Of a stretch of DNA of 64,000 nucleotides, positions 43,442 through 54,130 are shown in pieces. Location of the stretch: the NCBI GenBank assembly GCA_027618835.1, contig JAQCHZ010000005.1:85149-149148 (forward strand), read 5' to 3'. Source of the stretch: Chloroflexota bacterium. GTDB lineage: Bacteria; Chloroflexota; Dehalococcoidia; Lucifugimonadales; Lucifugimonadaceae. Made by a program: the position numbers and the translations under genes. The notes under the pieces were generated by a model. That model saw only the letters and a list, made by a program, of their open reading frames with translations. It did no database searches and was not told the DNA's origin. Within the stretch, counting starts at the first letter, position 1. Each line of letters opens with the position of its first letter.

Positions 43442-45304
43442 CTACGCGGCTTTAATGGCGTGCAGTACCAATGACCACGTGAGGTGCCAAGAGGCCTCGT
43501 TCACGTAACCATCAGTTTGACCACCGAGTGGCCAGTTAGTCCATCGCTTCTCACTCATGATGATGCGGTGGTAGAACTCAAGGACTGGAACGTCAGGGAG
43601 CTCGGTGATCCAGATTTCCATGGCTTCGCGCCATAGTTCCTGCATCTTATCTATGTTGTCAGGGTGAGTCTTTGCCACTTCGTCAGTGAGCTCATCAAAG
43701 CGCTCATTTTCCCAGTGGTAGAAGTTAACCTGGTGACCACCTGGAATGTTTACTGATGCTGACTGGTAAAGCTTCATTGTGAAGTAAGGGTCACGGACCG
43801 ATCCGCCGTGTCCGAACATCAGACATTCGAAGTTACCTTCAGCCATTCGTGAAGAAGCATCGGGCGGCTGCGAGTAAGTGGCGTTGATGCCCTCTCGTCG
43901 AAGCTGCTCAGCAGTGATAGGACCGAGGTCCACCCACGGGCTGAAACCAATGATTTCACAGTTGATGCCGGTGCCCTGAGCGTCAACCCAGTTGCCATCG
44001 CCATCCTTCGAGTAACCAGCACCTTCAAGCAACGCTGCAGCCTTAGCTGGGTTGTGCTCGGTGGTGTCGTTTACTGCGAGTAGGTCCGCTACAGAGTCAA
44101 AGTACTTCTTCAATGGCGGGTAACCAGGCATGGTAAGCGGGTTGAATGCCGCTGCACCGTCGTAGGCCACGTCACTCAGTTCCTGCCGGTCAAGGAGGTA
44201 GCTGAATGCCCATCGAACGTTCTTGTCGTCGTAAGGACCGAACTTACCAGTGTCGTTGAAAGCAAGCGAGACTGGCCACCAGTCGACATATCCGAAAGGA
44301 GAGTCGGTTCCGGTGTGAGTGACAAGATCAGAGTTCTTGCCCATTGTCTCAACGATAACCGCAGGTGTGGTCATTGCTGAGTAATCAACTTGGTCAGAAA
44401 TCAAAGCCTGCGACCGAACCGTCTGGTCAGGTGTTGGCAAGTAAATGACACGTTTTGGTCCAGGCAGCTTGCCGAACTGACCTAGGTCAGATACGCCTTC
44501 ACCCCACCACGAGTCGCGGCGGTCGATGATTTTCTGCTCAGGTGAACCAGAGATGACCTGCCATGGACCCGTAGTTAGCGGGAAGCCCTTGGCTGGGTCG
44601 TAGTCCTTGAACGTAGTCCAGTCTTGGCTGGAGTAGTGGTGCTCGGGCACCATGTACACACCAATGTCGTACTTGTACGTAAGAAGGAACATGAATCGTG
44701 GGTCTGGTCGGTCAAGCAATACCTTTACGGTGTGGCTGTCGACTTTCTCCGCGCGATTCATAGCGTTGTCGATGTCGTTACCCCATCGGACTTCTTCTTT
44801 AAGGTCCTTAAGAGTGTTCAACGTGTACACAACGTCGTCTGCGTTGAACTCTTCACCATCAGACCATTTAATACCGGTTCGTAGGTTGATAGTCAACTCA
44901 GTAAAGTCGCCGTTCCAGTCCCAGCTCTCAGCGAGCCAAGGGATCGTCTTGTCGTCGAATGCACTAAAGAATGCAAGCGGCTCAAAGATGATGTTTGGAC
45001 CAGATTGGTGGTTTGCACCAATGGCGTATGGGTTCCATAGCTCGTGGTCTACGAAACGACCCTCGGCACCACCAAGGTAACCGATGAACGTGTCGTCGCG
45101 AGCGATGTCTGCAATAGCAACACTGCCAGGAGCGTCATTGGCCGGTGCCGTTGTCGCTGCCGGAGCAGTCGTGGCAACAGGCTCAGAGCCTCCGCCATCG
45201 TCAGAAGATCCTTCATCATCTCCGCCACCACAAGCAATTGCCGCAATTAGGGCAATTGAAAGCATGGCGAGGAAGAGAATTCTCCACCTCTCAGTAAATG
45301 TCAT
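43442..45304 (-). CDS. ABC transporter substrate-binding protein, SBP family 5
   Basis: About 620 residues, a lipid-anchored periplasmic/extracellular binding protein of the dipeptide/oligopeptide class. The signal peptide ends in lipobox AAIAC near residue 25, followed by a Gly/Ser/Asp/Ala linker. The family core includes [39 protein letters not shown] and [15 protein letters not shown]. The ATG at 45304 has a GGAGGT site; a longer frame to 45361 has no support. It is divergent from the permease genes. Ligand is unknown: peptides, sugars or other oligomers are all possible for this class. Confidence 0.92.
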   Translation of the reverse strand: MTFTERWRILFLAMLSIALIAAIACGGGDDEGSSDDGGGSEPVATTAPAATTAPANDAPGSVAIADIARDDTFIGYLGGAEGRFVDHELWNPYAIGANHQSGPNIIFEPLAFFSAFDDKTIPWLAESWDWNGDFTELTINLRTGIKWSDGEEFNADDVVYTLNTLKDLKEEVRWGNDIDNAMNRAEKVDSHTVKVLLDRPDPRFMFLLTYKYDIGVYMVPEHHYSSQDWTTFKDYDPAKGFPLTTGPWQVISGSPEQKIIDRRDSWWGEGVSDLGQFGKLPGPKRVIYLPTPDQTVRSQALISDQVDYSAMTTPAVIVETMGKNSDLVTHTGTDSPFGYVDWWPVSLAFNDTGKFGPYDDKNVRWAFSYLLDRQELSDVAYDGAAAFNPLTMPGYPPLKKYFDSVADLLAVNDTTEHNPAKAAALLEGAGYSKDGDGNWVDAQGTGINCEIIGFSPWVDLGPITAEQLRREGINATYSQPPDASSRMAEGNFECLMFGHGGSVRDPYFTMKLYQSASVNIPGGHQVNFYHWENERFDELTDEVAKTHPDNIDKMQELWREAMEIWITELPDVPVLEFYHRIIMSEKRWTNWPLGGQTDGYVNEASWHLTWSLVLHAIKAA

Positions 45305-45699
45305 GCTGACCTCCGAATAAATGTCAGACGCGAAAACAGAAGTGCCGCCAAACGGCAGCATTGATCTGAGGCTGGAAATTATGTCCGAAACTAGCTAATC
45401 AGTCAACATTCACAAACAAACGTTCCATTACGCCTCTAATTAGTTTGGGTGACAGATAGGTGCGGACTGGCAAACAAGTTTGAATCGCACTGTGGTTAGT
45501 GTAGTAACGAATATTCAATTAAGAAAACTAATGCACAAGCATCTGAACTATGAATTTTTCCTCATATAAATAATCCCAATATAGCCAGCCACGTAAACAC
45601 TTGTTATCTTTGGAGCCCATAGATCCTAATATTTAGGTAAAAACTGAATGTTGCTAGATTAGTCAATACTTCAGACACTACTGAATCGAGTTTTAGCCC
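45305..45699. promoter_or_regulatory. A/T-rich divergent intergenic region of the ABC transporter
   Basis: A 395-bp gap between the divergent binding-protein and permease genes, clearly more A/T-rich than its surroundings. It must hold promoters for both directions, but I find no convincing -35/-10 pair or palindrome, and no small gene. Confidence 0.4.
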
Positions 45700-46779
45700 G
45701 TGACAGAACAAACGCAGGCAGTAGAAACCTCTTCTCCGTCGACTGGTACGCAGATCATCCGAATGATTTCGGGTGTTCTTGGCCATTTCGTGGTGAAGCG
45801 TTTCCTGTTCTTCCTATTTGTAGTCTGGTTGGCGAGTACGGTGATTTTCATCATCCCTCGTCTTTCCGGTCAGGATCCCGTTAAAGAAAAGTTGTTGCTC
45901 GAAGCCCAGCGTGGTGGAGCCATGCAAACGGGTCTCGATGCGATGGCCAAGAGCTATCAAAAACGGTTTGGTCTCGACCAGCCGATGTGGACTCAGTACG
46001 TCAACTTCCTAAAAGATCTTTCGAGGCTCGACCTCGGATTTTCGATCGCCTTTTTCCCACGAACGGTGAACGACATCGTGTTTGAATCACTGATGTGGAC
46101 GTTAGGGCTTATGGGAACGGTAACGATATTGGCTTTCATCTTAGGGACGCTCGCCGGAGCGGTACTCGGATGGCCTAGAAAACCGGGTTGGCTGCAGTAC
46201 ATCTTCATGCCGCTGCTAACCCTTTCAGCCATTCCGCAGTACCTACTCGCAATGATTCTGATTTTCGTCGTCGCATTCCAATTAGGTTGGTTGCCCTTGT
46301 TTGGTGGGTATGCACCCGCCACAGTGCCGACTCTTACTTTTGAGTTCGCAGTCGACGTTGTCAGGCACGCAATCCTGCCTGCGTTCGCCATCATCTTCTC
46401 AGCCATTGGCTTTTGGGCCATCGGTATGCGAGGCATGATGATCAACACGCAGGGAGAGGACTACATGATTCAGGCCGATGCCAAAGGCTTGAAGGGTTCG
46501 CGAATCTTCATGCGATACGCAGTTCGAAATGCCCTACTACCCCAGGTAACAGGTCTGGCACTTGTGCTCGGAACCATCGTTACAGGTCAGGTGCTAGTGG
46601 AACGAGTGTTCTCGTACCCAGGCATTGGCGACATTCTGTTCCAGGCGATTAGATTGTCTGACTTCTTCGTTATTCGCGGAATCGTCATCATAATTATTCT
46701 TGGTATTGCTGGAGCAACATTCCTACTCGATGTTCTTTACCCGTTACTCGATCCTAGGATCAAGGTGAGGAACTCTTAG
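45700..46779 (+). CDS. ABC transporter permease, DppB/OppB type
   Basis: A 359-residue inner-membrane permease with six predicted helices. The N-terminal FLFFLFVVWLASTVIFIIPR and the QRFGLD-like segment (KRFGLDQPMWTQYVNFL) are characteristic of the DppB group. The EAA loop region lies near YMIQADAKGLKGSRIFMRYA. The start is GTG. It is followed with no gap by the second permease, so they form the translocation pore together. Confidence 0.93.
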   Translation: MTEQTQAVETSSPSTGTQIIRMISGVLGHFVVKRFLFFLFVVWLASTVIFIIPRLSGQDPVKEKLLLEAQRGGAMQTGLDAMAKSYQKRFGLDQPMWTQYVNFLKDLSRLDLGFSIAFFPRTVNDIVFESLMWTLGLMGTVTILAFILGTLAGAVLGWPRKPGWLQYIFMPLLTLSAIPQYLLAMILIFVVAFQLGWLPLFGGYAPATVPTLTFEFAVDVVRHAILPAFAIIFSAIGFWAIGMRGMMINTQGEDYMIQADAKGLKGSRIFMRYAVRNALLPQVTGLALVLGTIVTGQVLVERVFSYPGIGDILFQAIRLSDFFVIRGIVIIIILGIAGATFLLDVLYPLLDPRIKVRNS

Positions 46780-47736
46780 ATGACTGAATCAGTTACAACG
46801 CCGGATGTTCTAACTCCGGCTGACAGTGGTGGATGGAGCCAGTTCAACGAAGAACGATTGACTCCTATGAAGAAGTACGCTCTGCGTAATCCTTCGCTCA
46901 TCGTTGGTCTTGGCATGCTCTTCGGCATGCTCTTCTTGGTCGGCATGGGTCATGTTGTATGGGAAACCGAACAATTCCAACCGCTCTCGGCTCCTACGCG
47001 GTTAGCTCCAACGTTTTCGGCAGAACTCCGTGACGGCACAACTGCCGCCTTCCCGTTCGGTACAGATACTCAGGGTCGTGACCTTTTGGCAGTTGCCATT
47101 CTTGGTACGCCTCTCACACTCCGCGTCGGCTTAATCGCCGGTGGTGTGGCTATTGGACTTGGCACGGTTGCCGCGTTCTTAGCTGCTTACTACCGAGGAT
47201 TTGTCGACGCTGCGATTCGTTCAGTGGTTGACGTTGGTCTGGCTATGCCAGCCCTGCTCATTCTGATCCTCGTCAGGATCAACATCGGAAGAGAGCTCTC
47301 TATCGATGAGATCGGCATTGCCATTGGTCTTACGAGTTGGGTCTTCCCGGCTCGTACGATCAGATCGCAAGTGTTGGTTATGCGTGAGCAAACTTATGTA
47401 GAGTTGTCCCGCCTTTCGGGCACTAGCGGTATGGGCATTATTTTCAAGGAAATGATGCCGAACCTGATCCCCTACATCACTGCAAGCTTGGTTGGTTCTG
47501 TTGCTGGAGCGATTCTTGCTTCGATCGGCTTAGAAGCCATCGGACTAGGTAACTTCAGCGAGCCGACTCTTGGCATGACGATTTACTGGAATATTCAGTT
47601 CTCATCAATCACGCTCGGTATGTGGTGGTGGTGGCTTCCGCCTCTGGCTGCAATCGTGATCGTGTTCGTGAGCCTGTTCTTGATTTCATCAGGTTTGGAT
47701 GAATGGTCCAACCCACGATTGAGGAAACGCGTTTGA
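46780..47736 (+). CDS. ABC transporter permease, DppC/OppC type
   Basis: A 318-residue second permease. Family signatures are FPFGTDTQGRDLLAVAILGT near residue 88 and the EAA loop around EQTYVELSRLSGTSGMGIIF. Six helices are predicted. The ATG immediately follows the stop of the first permease gene. The 3' end overlaps or abuts the start of the first ATPase gene. Confidence 0.93.
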   Translation: MTESVTTPDVLTPADSGGWSQFNEERLTPMKKYALRNPSLIVGLGMLFGMLFLVGMGHVVWETEQFQPLSAPTRLAPTFSAELRDGTTAAFPFGTDTQGRDLLAVAILGTPLTLRVGLIAGGVAIGLGTVAAFLAAYYRGFVDAAIRSVVDVGLAMPALLILILVRINIGRELSIDEIGIAIGLTSWVFPARTIRSQVLVMREQTYVELSRLSGTSGMGIIFKEMMPNLIPYITASLVGSVAGAILASIGLEAIGLGNFSEPTLGMTIYWNIQFSSITLGMWWWWLPPLAAIVIVFVSLFLISSGLDEWSNPRLRKRV

Positions 47737-48767
47737 GCACCGAACAAGCAATACAGACTTATAGGACTGGCGCTCGGATTACCGACGTCGACGCCCTTGT
47801 GGTCGATGGATTCTCCGTCTATTACGAGACTGATTCTGGAACTGTAAAGGCGTGTGACGATGTCACGTTCACGCTGAAGCAGGGAGAACGGTTCGCGCTG
47901 GTTGGCGAATCAGGCTCAGGCAAGACAACTCTTGCTATGGGACTGATGCGATTGACTCGACCGCCAGGTCACATTGCCAAAGGCAGTGCGACTCTGAACG
48001 GGCGTGACCTGACAACGCTAACTGACGAAGAGATGCGCAGGACGCGCTTGTCGGAGCTTGCTCTAGTTCCCCAGGGTGCTATGAACTCGCTTAACCCGGT
48101 AATGCGAATTGAACGACAGATCATCGATGGAATCCTTGATCACGTCGAAGATGACGAAAAGTCGCCTAACAAAGACGAACTCGACGAAATGGTTCGAGAT
48201 CTTTTGACTAGAGTCGGACTTCGCCCCGGCGTTGCTCGTTTATTCCCACACGAACTATCTGGGGGAATGAAGCAGCGTGTGGCGATGGCAATTGGTATTT
48301 CATTACGTCCCAGCCTGATTGTTGCGGACGAACCAACTTCTGCTCTTGACGTTGTTGTGCAACGTCAGATCATGCAGACGCTTGGTCGACTGCAAGAAGG
48401 CTTAGATGCCTCGATCATGCTGGTTGGTCACGATATGGGCCTCGTTGCCCAGTTCGCCGACACTATCGGCGTTATGTACGCAGGCAAACTCGTTGAAGTT
48501 GGCCCGGTTGAAGAGGTGTTTAGTGACCCTAAGCACCCTTATACCAAGCTACTAATTCGAAGTCTGCCATCTTTGAAAGAAAAACGAGAATTCTTAGGGA
48601 TTCCTGGACTTCCACCGCAGTTGATCGACTTGCCAGTTGGCTGTTCTTTCGCAGATCGCTGCCCTTCAGTTTTCGCGAAGTGCCGTGAGGTAACTCCCCT
48701 TACGCAAGATCTTGGTGGTCGAAGAGAAACGGCTTGCCACTTATACGATGGTGAGGCGAAATCATGA
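47703..48767 (+). CDS. ABC transporter ATP-binding protein, DppD/OppD type
   Basis: A 354-residue ATPase. Walker A is GESGSGKTTL, the signature is LSGGMKQRVAMA, Walker B is LIVADEPTSALD, and the C-terminal oligo_HPY extension has GCSFADRCPSVFAKC. Two starts are possible: ATG at 47703, inside the permease gene, or TTG at 47733 with a GAGG upstream and a 4-nt overlap with the permease stop. The protein core begins after residue 25, so both are tenable. Confidence 0.92.
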   Translation: MVQPTIEETRLSTEQAIQTYRTGARITDVDALVVDGFSVYYETDSGTVKACDDVTFTLKQGERFALVGESGSGKTTLAMGLMRLTRPPGHIAKGSATLNGRDLTTLTDEEMRRTRLSELALVPQGAMNSLNPVMRIERQIIDGILDHVEDDEKSPNKDELDEMVRDLLTRVGLRPGVARLFPHELSGGMKQRVAMAIGISLRPSLIVADEPTSALDVVVQRQIMQTLGRLQEGLDASIMLVGHDMGLVAQFADTIGVMYAGKLVEVGPVEEVFSDPKHPYTKLLIRSLPSLKEKREFLGIPGLPPQLIDLPVGCSFADRCPSVFAKCREVTPLTQDLGGRRETACHLYDGEAKS

Positions 48768-49825
48768 GCACATTCCTTGAACTTGACCACGTAACCAAAA
48801 CATTCGGAAGCGAAGGCATGTTTGGTAACGGTCAAATAACCGTGGCTGTTGATGATGTATCGCTTTCTATCGATGAAGATGAAGCGTCAATCACAACTGT
48901 TGCTGGTGAAAGTGGAAGTGGAAAAACCACACTTTCTCGATTACTTCTTGGAAGTCATGTGCCGTCCGACGGACGCATGCTCTATCGAGGCAAGGACTTC
49001 ACGAAGCTAACGAGCCGTGAACGACGAAACTTCCGCCGTGAGATTCAGCCGATCTTCCAAGATCCGTTTGAGTCTTACAACCCGTTCTACAAAGTCGACC
49101 ACGTTCTCGATGCCCCTATCAAAAACTTCAAGCTTGCCTCTTCTAACAGAGAAAAGCAGAGGATGATTGAAGACGCACTCGAGATGGTTGGTCTCCTCCC
49201 TGGAGAGACGCTCGGACGTTTCCCTCACCAACTAAGTGGTGGGCAGCGTCAGCGAATCATGGTCGCTCGTGCGCTTCTTCTGAAGCCTCGTGTAATTCTG
49301 GCCGACGAGCCAGTGTCGATGGTCGACGCTTCGCTTCGAGCAACAATTCTCGACTCGATTAGACGCCTTAATCGTGACCTTGGTATTTCGGTTGTTTACG
49401 TGACACATGACTTAACTACCGCTTACCAGATCAGCGACAACCTGATGATTATGTACCGAGGTGCCGTTGTTGAAGCAGGAACTGTGGATGAGGTTATTCC
49501 GAACCCACAGCACCCGTACACGAAGCTGCTGATCGAATCGATTCCTCAGCCAGATCCGAAGAACCGATGGGGATCAGAGCCGCCTCAGCAAAACTGGGAT
49601 ACTTCTGACACCGACATGGCTGGTTGCCGATTTGCGGATCGATGCCCAGCTGTGATGGATAACTGCCGCACAACGGTGCCGGCGCAGTACCTCATCAACA
49701 AGCATCAGATGACAAGGTGTTTCTTGCACGAGGATAAGGGTGAGATGGAAAACCCAGACATCACGAGCACGTTCCAGACTGAGTCTGAGACGATCAAAGC
49801 TGTTCCTGCCAACATGTCGATCTAA
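48764..49825 (+). CDS. ABC transporter ATP-binding protein, DppF/OppF type
   Basis: A 353-residue second ATPase. Walker A is GESGSGKTTLSRLL, the Q-loop region is IQPIFQDPFESYNP, the signature is LSGGQRQRIMVARAL, and Walker B is VILADEPVSMVD, where the usual SALD is replaced by SMVD as in some archaeal and bacterial relatives. The C-terminal oligo_HPY domain contains GCRFADRCPAVMDNC. The start overlaps the previous stop by 4 nt. It completes a five-gene importer. Confidence 0.93.
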   Translation: MSTFLELDHVTKTFGSEGMFGNGQITVAVDDVSLSIDEDEASITTVAGESGSGKTTLSRLLLGSHVPSDGRMLYRGKDFTKLTSRERRNFRREIQPIFQDPFESYNPFYKVDHVLDAPIKNFKLASSNREKQRMIEDALEMVGLLPGETLGRFPHQLSGGQRQRIMVARALLLKPRVILADEPVSMVDASLRATILDSIRRLNRDLGISVVYVTHDLTTAYQISDNLMIMYRGAVVEAGTVDEVIPNPQHPYTKLLIESIPQPDPKNRWGSEPPQQNWDTSDTDMAGCRFADRCPAVMDNCRTTVPAQYLINKHQMTRCFLHEDKGEMENPDITSTFQTESETIKAVPANMSI

Positions 49826-49846
49826 CTCGCATGTAGCAAGTTCTTC

Positions 49847-51097
49847 CTAAGGACCGAACTCATTGACTCCGAAGGTCACGGTGTAAAAAGCCAGACCTTC
49901 GGAGTTTGTTTTTAACCTGAGTTCGTGTTTGCCGAATTCTGGTAGTTCGATTATCTGGTAAAGCATGGCATCACTAACCGTCAGAACACTGTTTCCGCTC
50001 GAATCCCAAGTAATGTCTGGTCCTGCTTGATCGACTGCAACAGGCGCACCGTCGATTTCGACAACTACTTGTTGAGTCTCACCCGGTGCACTCAACACCG
50101 CGTTCACCGAAGTCGCAAAGAAATCGAAGGCAACATGCGATTGCATACCACTTGACGGCTGACCTGAGACTAGCGACGACTCTTTATTCGTCCATTGGCC
50201 GTGAAGATAGAACTGCCCGTGACGACGCGTGCCGTCATCGGCGTAGTCGACTACGGTGTCGGGTGCAGCGTAATAGGCGTCCTGACCGGCGTAGAGACCG
50301 TCCGACAGGTAGCTGTTTGAATACCCACCGTAGAGCTCTCTAGTGATGGTGTGGGCAGAATCTGATCGATCGGGTCCAATTACATCGACTCTCTCGATCC
50401 CCGTCACATCGTTTCCTGCTTTTTCGAGGGCAGCACGTATGGCTAAATCGAATTCGTCATACCCACACTCGCCAAAGTGCCTGAGCACGACTTCGCCTGA
50501 AGCTGAGATCAAGTATTTCGATGGCCAAAAGTGGTTTCCATACTTATCCCAAGTCTTTTTATCGCTATCGAGTGCAACCGGATATTCGATGTCATAACGG
50601 TCGGCGGCTACTTGAACATTTGCGAGCGATTTTTCGAACTCAAACTCTGGCGAATGAATGCCGATAATTACAAGCCCGGTGTCGGCATAGGCATCGTGCC
50701 ACGCATTGAGATACGGAAATGTTCGCACGCAGTTCACGCACGTATACGTCCAGAAGTCGAGCAGTACGACTTTGTTATCGTCAGCGAGTTGATCGAGATC
50801 GAGCGGCGTTGAATTGATCCAGTCATCGATTCCTACGAGAGACAGATCTTCCAGTTGAAATCGTTCAGGCTGACCAACAATGGCGAATTCGTTTCCCGGC
50901 GGTGTCGCAGTTGCCGTAGGAGGCAAAACATCGGCGCTGGACCGACCTGCCGCTGCGAGCTGACCACCGGAATCACTCGTCCCACTACACGCAGCAACGA
51001 GTACGACTGAAATCAGCGCCGTTGCCGATGCGATTCCGAACAAATTTCGAGCGAGCAGGAAGTTCAAACCGATCCACAACCAATCTTGCAGACGCAC
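49847..51097 (-). CDS. DipZ/TlpA-like thioredoxin lipoprotein
   Basis: A 416-residue membrane-anchored thioredoxin. An N-terminal hydrophobic segment ends in lipobox VAAC (C37), followed by a Pro/Thr-rich linker. The redoxin domain has the active site FWTYTCVNCVRTFPYL, with C120 and C123, and a later HFWPSKYLI. The C-terminal part matches the beta-rich domain of DipZ proteins, but the CcdA-type membrane domain of full DipZ is absent. It likely keeps secreted cysteines reduced, or acts in cytochrome or disulfide handling outside the cytoplasm. It has a GTG start and is convergent with the ABC operon. Confidence 0.85.
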   Translation of the reverse strand: MRLQDWLWIGLNFLLARNLFGIASATALISVVLVAACSGTSDSGGQLAAAGRSSADVLPPTATATPPGNEFAIVGQPERFQLEDLSLVGIDDWINSTPLDLDQLADDNKVVLLDFWTYTCVNCVRTFPYLNAWHDAYADTGLVIIGIHSPEFEFEKSLANVQVAADRYDIEYPVALDSDKKTWDKYGNHFWPSKYLISASGEVVLRHFGECGYDEFDLAIRAALEKAGNDVTGIERVDVIGPDRSDSAHTITRELYGGYSNSYLSDGLYAGQDAYYAAPDTVVDYADDGTRRHGQFYLHGQWTNKESSLVSGQPSSGMQSHVAFDFFATSVNAVLSAPGETQQVVVEIDGAPVAVDQAGPDITWDSSGNSVLTVSDAMLYQIIELPEFGKHELRLKTNSEGLAFYTVTFGVNEFGP

Positions 51098-51231
51098 ATC
51101 CGGTCGCTAATCACGTCACGTGTACCGGATACTTCGCCGGGCACAAACGTGTTGAGCGAGAAAGCCATGCAACTAGATACGCCACAAATCTGTAATCCGA
51201 CTCGCCTGCGTCGTCCCGAGCGATAGGAAAA

Positions 51232-52131
51232 TTAACTCGGTACTGCGTAGTCGGTAATAAACTCAGGCTTGCCTTGAATATCAAGCTTCACCCGATACAG
51301 ATCACCGCCACGGTACGTCGACACGTCAAATCCAGCCGGCTCCCAACCTGTTGGTGTGGGATCACCTGTACCGAACGCAGCGGTTGTTACATAAAGCTCG
51401 TTGAGGTCTTTTCCGCCGAACATCGCTGACGATGTCTGGGCAGCGGGAATCTCGACTCGTCGCTCCTCTTTGCCGTCAGGATCGAACCGAACGATCATGC
51501 CGCCGTACCAAATCGCCGACCACACGAATCCCTCAGCATCGACCGTCATACCGTCGGGAATACCCCAGTCGCTTGGGGTAGTCGTGAACACGCGCTTGTT
51601 ATTAATCGCTCCGGTGGTCGGGTTGTGATCCCACTTGTAAATCTCGTGCTTTGGCGAATCGGTCGAGTAGAACGTTTTGAGATCAGGAGAAAATCCCATT
51701 CCATTACAAAGGTCAAGACCATCATCGATGATCTCGGCTGAGCCGTCGGTATTGAACCTGAACAGCGAGCACGAATCGAGATGACCGCTACCTCCGTACA
51801 TGCTTCCATCGGGTCCTACAGTGACATCGTTGAGCTTGATCGGTCGGCCATCAACATCGCCTTTGAAAAGCCAAGTGTAGTCATCATCGGAATTCCAAAG
51901 CTGAACGCCTTCCCAAGTGCCGACAGCGAGTCCGCCCCGTTTATTGCGTGTGGCACCAGCAACGTTGTAGCCGGTATGGAGCAGATTGTTCTCGCCGGAT
52001 GAAGGATCGTAGTTCCAGATTTTCCCGCCCTGAATATCGATCCAGTAGAGAGTTTGTGATTCCACATCCCAGACGGGACCTTCACCTACCACTGCGTTCT
52101 CAGCTGCGAGTTTCTCGACCTCGTATCCCAT
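51232..52131 (-). CDS. SMP-30/regucalcin-like gluconolactonase
   Basis: A 299-residue classical SMP-30 protein. Metal ligands are E17 (VGEGPVW), N143 (LCNGMGFSPD) and D193 (IPDGMTVDAEG), with N101 in KLNDVTVGPDG contacting substrate. It is closer to regucalcin/gluconolactonase than the other three copies here. It hydrolyses aldonolactones such as glucono-1,5-lactone. The ATG has an AGGAGA site. It stands alone between two divergently placed genes. Confidence 0.92.
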   Translation of the reverse strand: MGYEVEKLAAENAVVGEGPVWDVESQTLYWIDIQGGKIWNYDPSSGENNLLHTGYNVAGATRNKRGGLAVGTWEGVQLWNSDDDYTWLFKGDVDGRPIKLNDVTVGPDGSMYGGSGHLDSCSLFRFNTDGSAEIIDDGLDLCNGMGFSPDLKTFYSTDSPKHEIYKWDHNPTTGAINNKRVFTTTPSDWGIPDGMTVDAEGFVWSAIWYGGMIVRFDPDGKEERRVEIPAAQTSSAMFGGKDLNELYVTTAAFGTGDPTPTGWEPAGFDVSTYRGGDLYRVKLDIQGKPEFITDYAVPS

Positions 52132-52335
52132 ATGTTTCTCCTGAAATGACGGCGCAGAAACTGCGCCTGAATAAATACAACTCCCGATGGATCGCCAGTC
52201 TAACGCACAACTCTGTGCTCAACAGTTTCAGTGAGTTCGTAACAAAATAGAGCGCAAGCGACGGTTTATGCGCTATATTTTCGCCGCATAAGCTCTTTCA
52301 TTAACCAAGACTCACCTCGCGTGCAGGAGTCAACT

Positions 52336-53822
52336 ATGTCATCCGATGTTTATTTCATGGACGCCCGAAGCGATTCAGCAGATACCAGCTTGATCGCAAA
52401 AACGACCGCAGTGTTCGATGCTGCTGGTCTCGACAAGCTGATTACCCCCGGCGACGTCGTTGCAATCAAGGTTCATTGCGGCGAGTGGAACTCGAGCGCT
52501 TATTTGCGACCCGTGTATGCCAGAGCCATCGCGGATCGGGTGAAAGAGCTCGGTGGTCGCCCGTTCGTTTGCGACACAACGACGCTGACCTATAGCCCGT
52601 TCTCCACACGTGCGACCGAGCTTGATCTTCTACAAACTGCTGAAAGGAACGGCTATTCTTCGGCAGTATTAGGATGTCCATTTATCGTCGCCGACGGCTT
52701 TGTCGGTACAAGCGACTATCGAGTCGACGTACCAGAGGGCTATCTGCTAAAAGAGGCTACGTAGCTCAGGCAATTGCGGCAGCAGATGCATTGATCGCAC
52801 TGACCCACTTCAAGAGTCACGGAATGGGCGTAATAGGCGGTGTTCTCAAGAACTTAGGAATTGGCGCTCAGTCAAAGCGAGGCAAGTTCAACGTACACAT
52901 GGGCGGTCACCCAAAATACGGCGTTGGAGCAGCAGTAAAGTTCGATGAGAGTTTCGTAGTCGATAAAGAAAAAGACCTTGAGTGGGAGCTAATCGAAGAC
53001 GCCTGCCCTATCGGTCTTTTCAAGATTCGTGAGGACAACACGATTGCTTGGGATCGAGACAAGTGCATGACGTGTCTCGGCTGTCTCGGTGTAATGAACC
53101 CTCGCGGTATTTTCGAACCAAATCAGATGCTGTTCGACGCCACCGACATAGCGATAGCCGACGCAGCGCTGGGAGTCGTGAAGACGGTTCCGAAGGTCGG
53201 ATTCGTAACTCTAGCGATCGACATATCGCCGAAATGCGACTGCGCAGGATTCTCAGATATGCCAATAGTTCCAAACCTTGGCGTATTCGCCAGTACTGAT
53301 CCTGTCGCCATCGACCAAGCATGTGTCGACGCGGTAACTGAATCGCCTGGCATTCCCGGCTCTCTGAGTGAGGAAATGGGTGTCGACGCAGCCGGTGAAC
53401 GTAAGTTCGATCTGGCAGGTGCTGCCATTGAGGGACTGTCAGAGCAAACAACTATCAATACAGCGGTTGTAAACGGCCTGGGTACACGCGACTACGAGCT
53501 GCATCACGTTGAACCGGTCGGCAGAGAAAAGTTCCGCTTCCCATTTGACGAACGTCCTACGCGAAAACGTTTCGCAAGAATGTTCGAAAAGTTCCAGCCG
53601 TTCCCGTTCGACCGACACGACGGTCAGGGCTACGACAGGCTGCCTGAAGTCGATATCGAAGCGGTAAAACCGCATGAAGGACCAACAGTGGGAACACACT
53701 CGCACGCGGCATATCACGGTGACGGTACAAGCCACGGTCCGAACGGCCACGGTGCGCCAGAAAATCAATGGCACCCGGGCGAAGAAAACACCCGCTCGCA
53801 CTCGACCACTCACGAGCACTAA
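52336..53822 (+). pseudogene. DUF362 iron-sulfur protein split by a frameshift
   Basis: The first part (52336-52764) and the second (open from about 52674) lie in different frames. They join by a one-base shift at the AAAA run 52749-52752: PEGYLLK then RGYVAQAIAAADALIAL. The joined protein is a typical DUF362 member, with KVHCGEWNSS, FKSHGMGVIGGVLKNLG and a ferredoxin-like CMTCLGCLG. Family members are poorly known Fe-S proteins. Its last 45 residues are rich in His (THSHAAYHGDGTSHG, STTHEH), suggesting metal binding. AGGAG precedes the ATG at 52336. It may be a pseudogene, a homopolymer error, or recoded. Confidence 0.75.
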
Positions 53823-53869
53823 TCGATGATCTTTTACTTAAATTAGTAACGAAAGAGAAACTAAAACTT

Positions 53870-54130
53870 ATGGCAAGAGCGCAGGATATGCTCGACGAGG
53901 CGATCTCCCTTCTTACGGGCGCTGGCCAGAACGAATTGGCTGATCGACTCACGGCTCAACGAGCGAAATTCTTCTTTACATCTCTAGCCGGTGTACCACT
54001 GGCAAACAAGGTAAAGAAAGCCGGAACAGCTCTAAGTACTGACGGAACAGAAGCCAACGTGGCAGCGGTCGCTGCGCTGGTAGTTCAGATCGAAGATAAA
54101 GCCGACGCGCCGGGGACTGTGCTCACATAA
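53870..54130 (+). CDS. Small hypothetical helical protein
   Basis: An 86-residue protein from ATG 53870, with a weak GAAAGAG site. It starts 48 nt after the DUF362 stop and ends 1 nt inside the next start (TAATG). It is mostly helical (AQDMLDEAISLLTGAGQNEL). No family is recognised. A longer version from 53768 would overlap the DUF362 gene and is less likely. Confidence 0.5.
   Translation: MARAQDMLDEAISLLTGAGQNELADRLTAQRAKFFFTSLAGVPLANKVKKAGTALSTDGTEANVAAVAALVVQIEDKADAPGTVLT

Noticed and set aside
43819..45080. Several open frames on both strands within the ABC binding-protein gene
   Set aside because: All are nested in a well-supported SBP family 5 gene and show no family motif.
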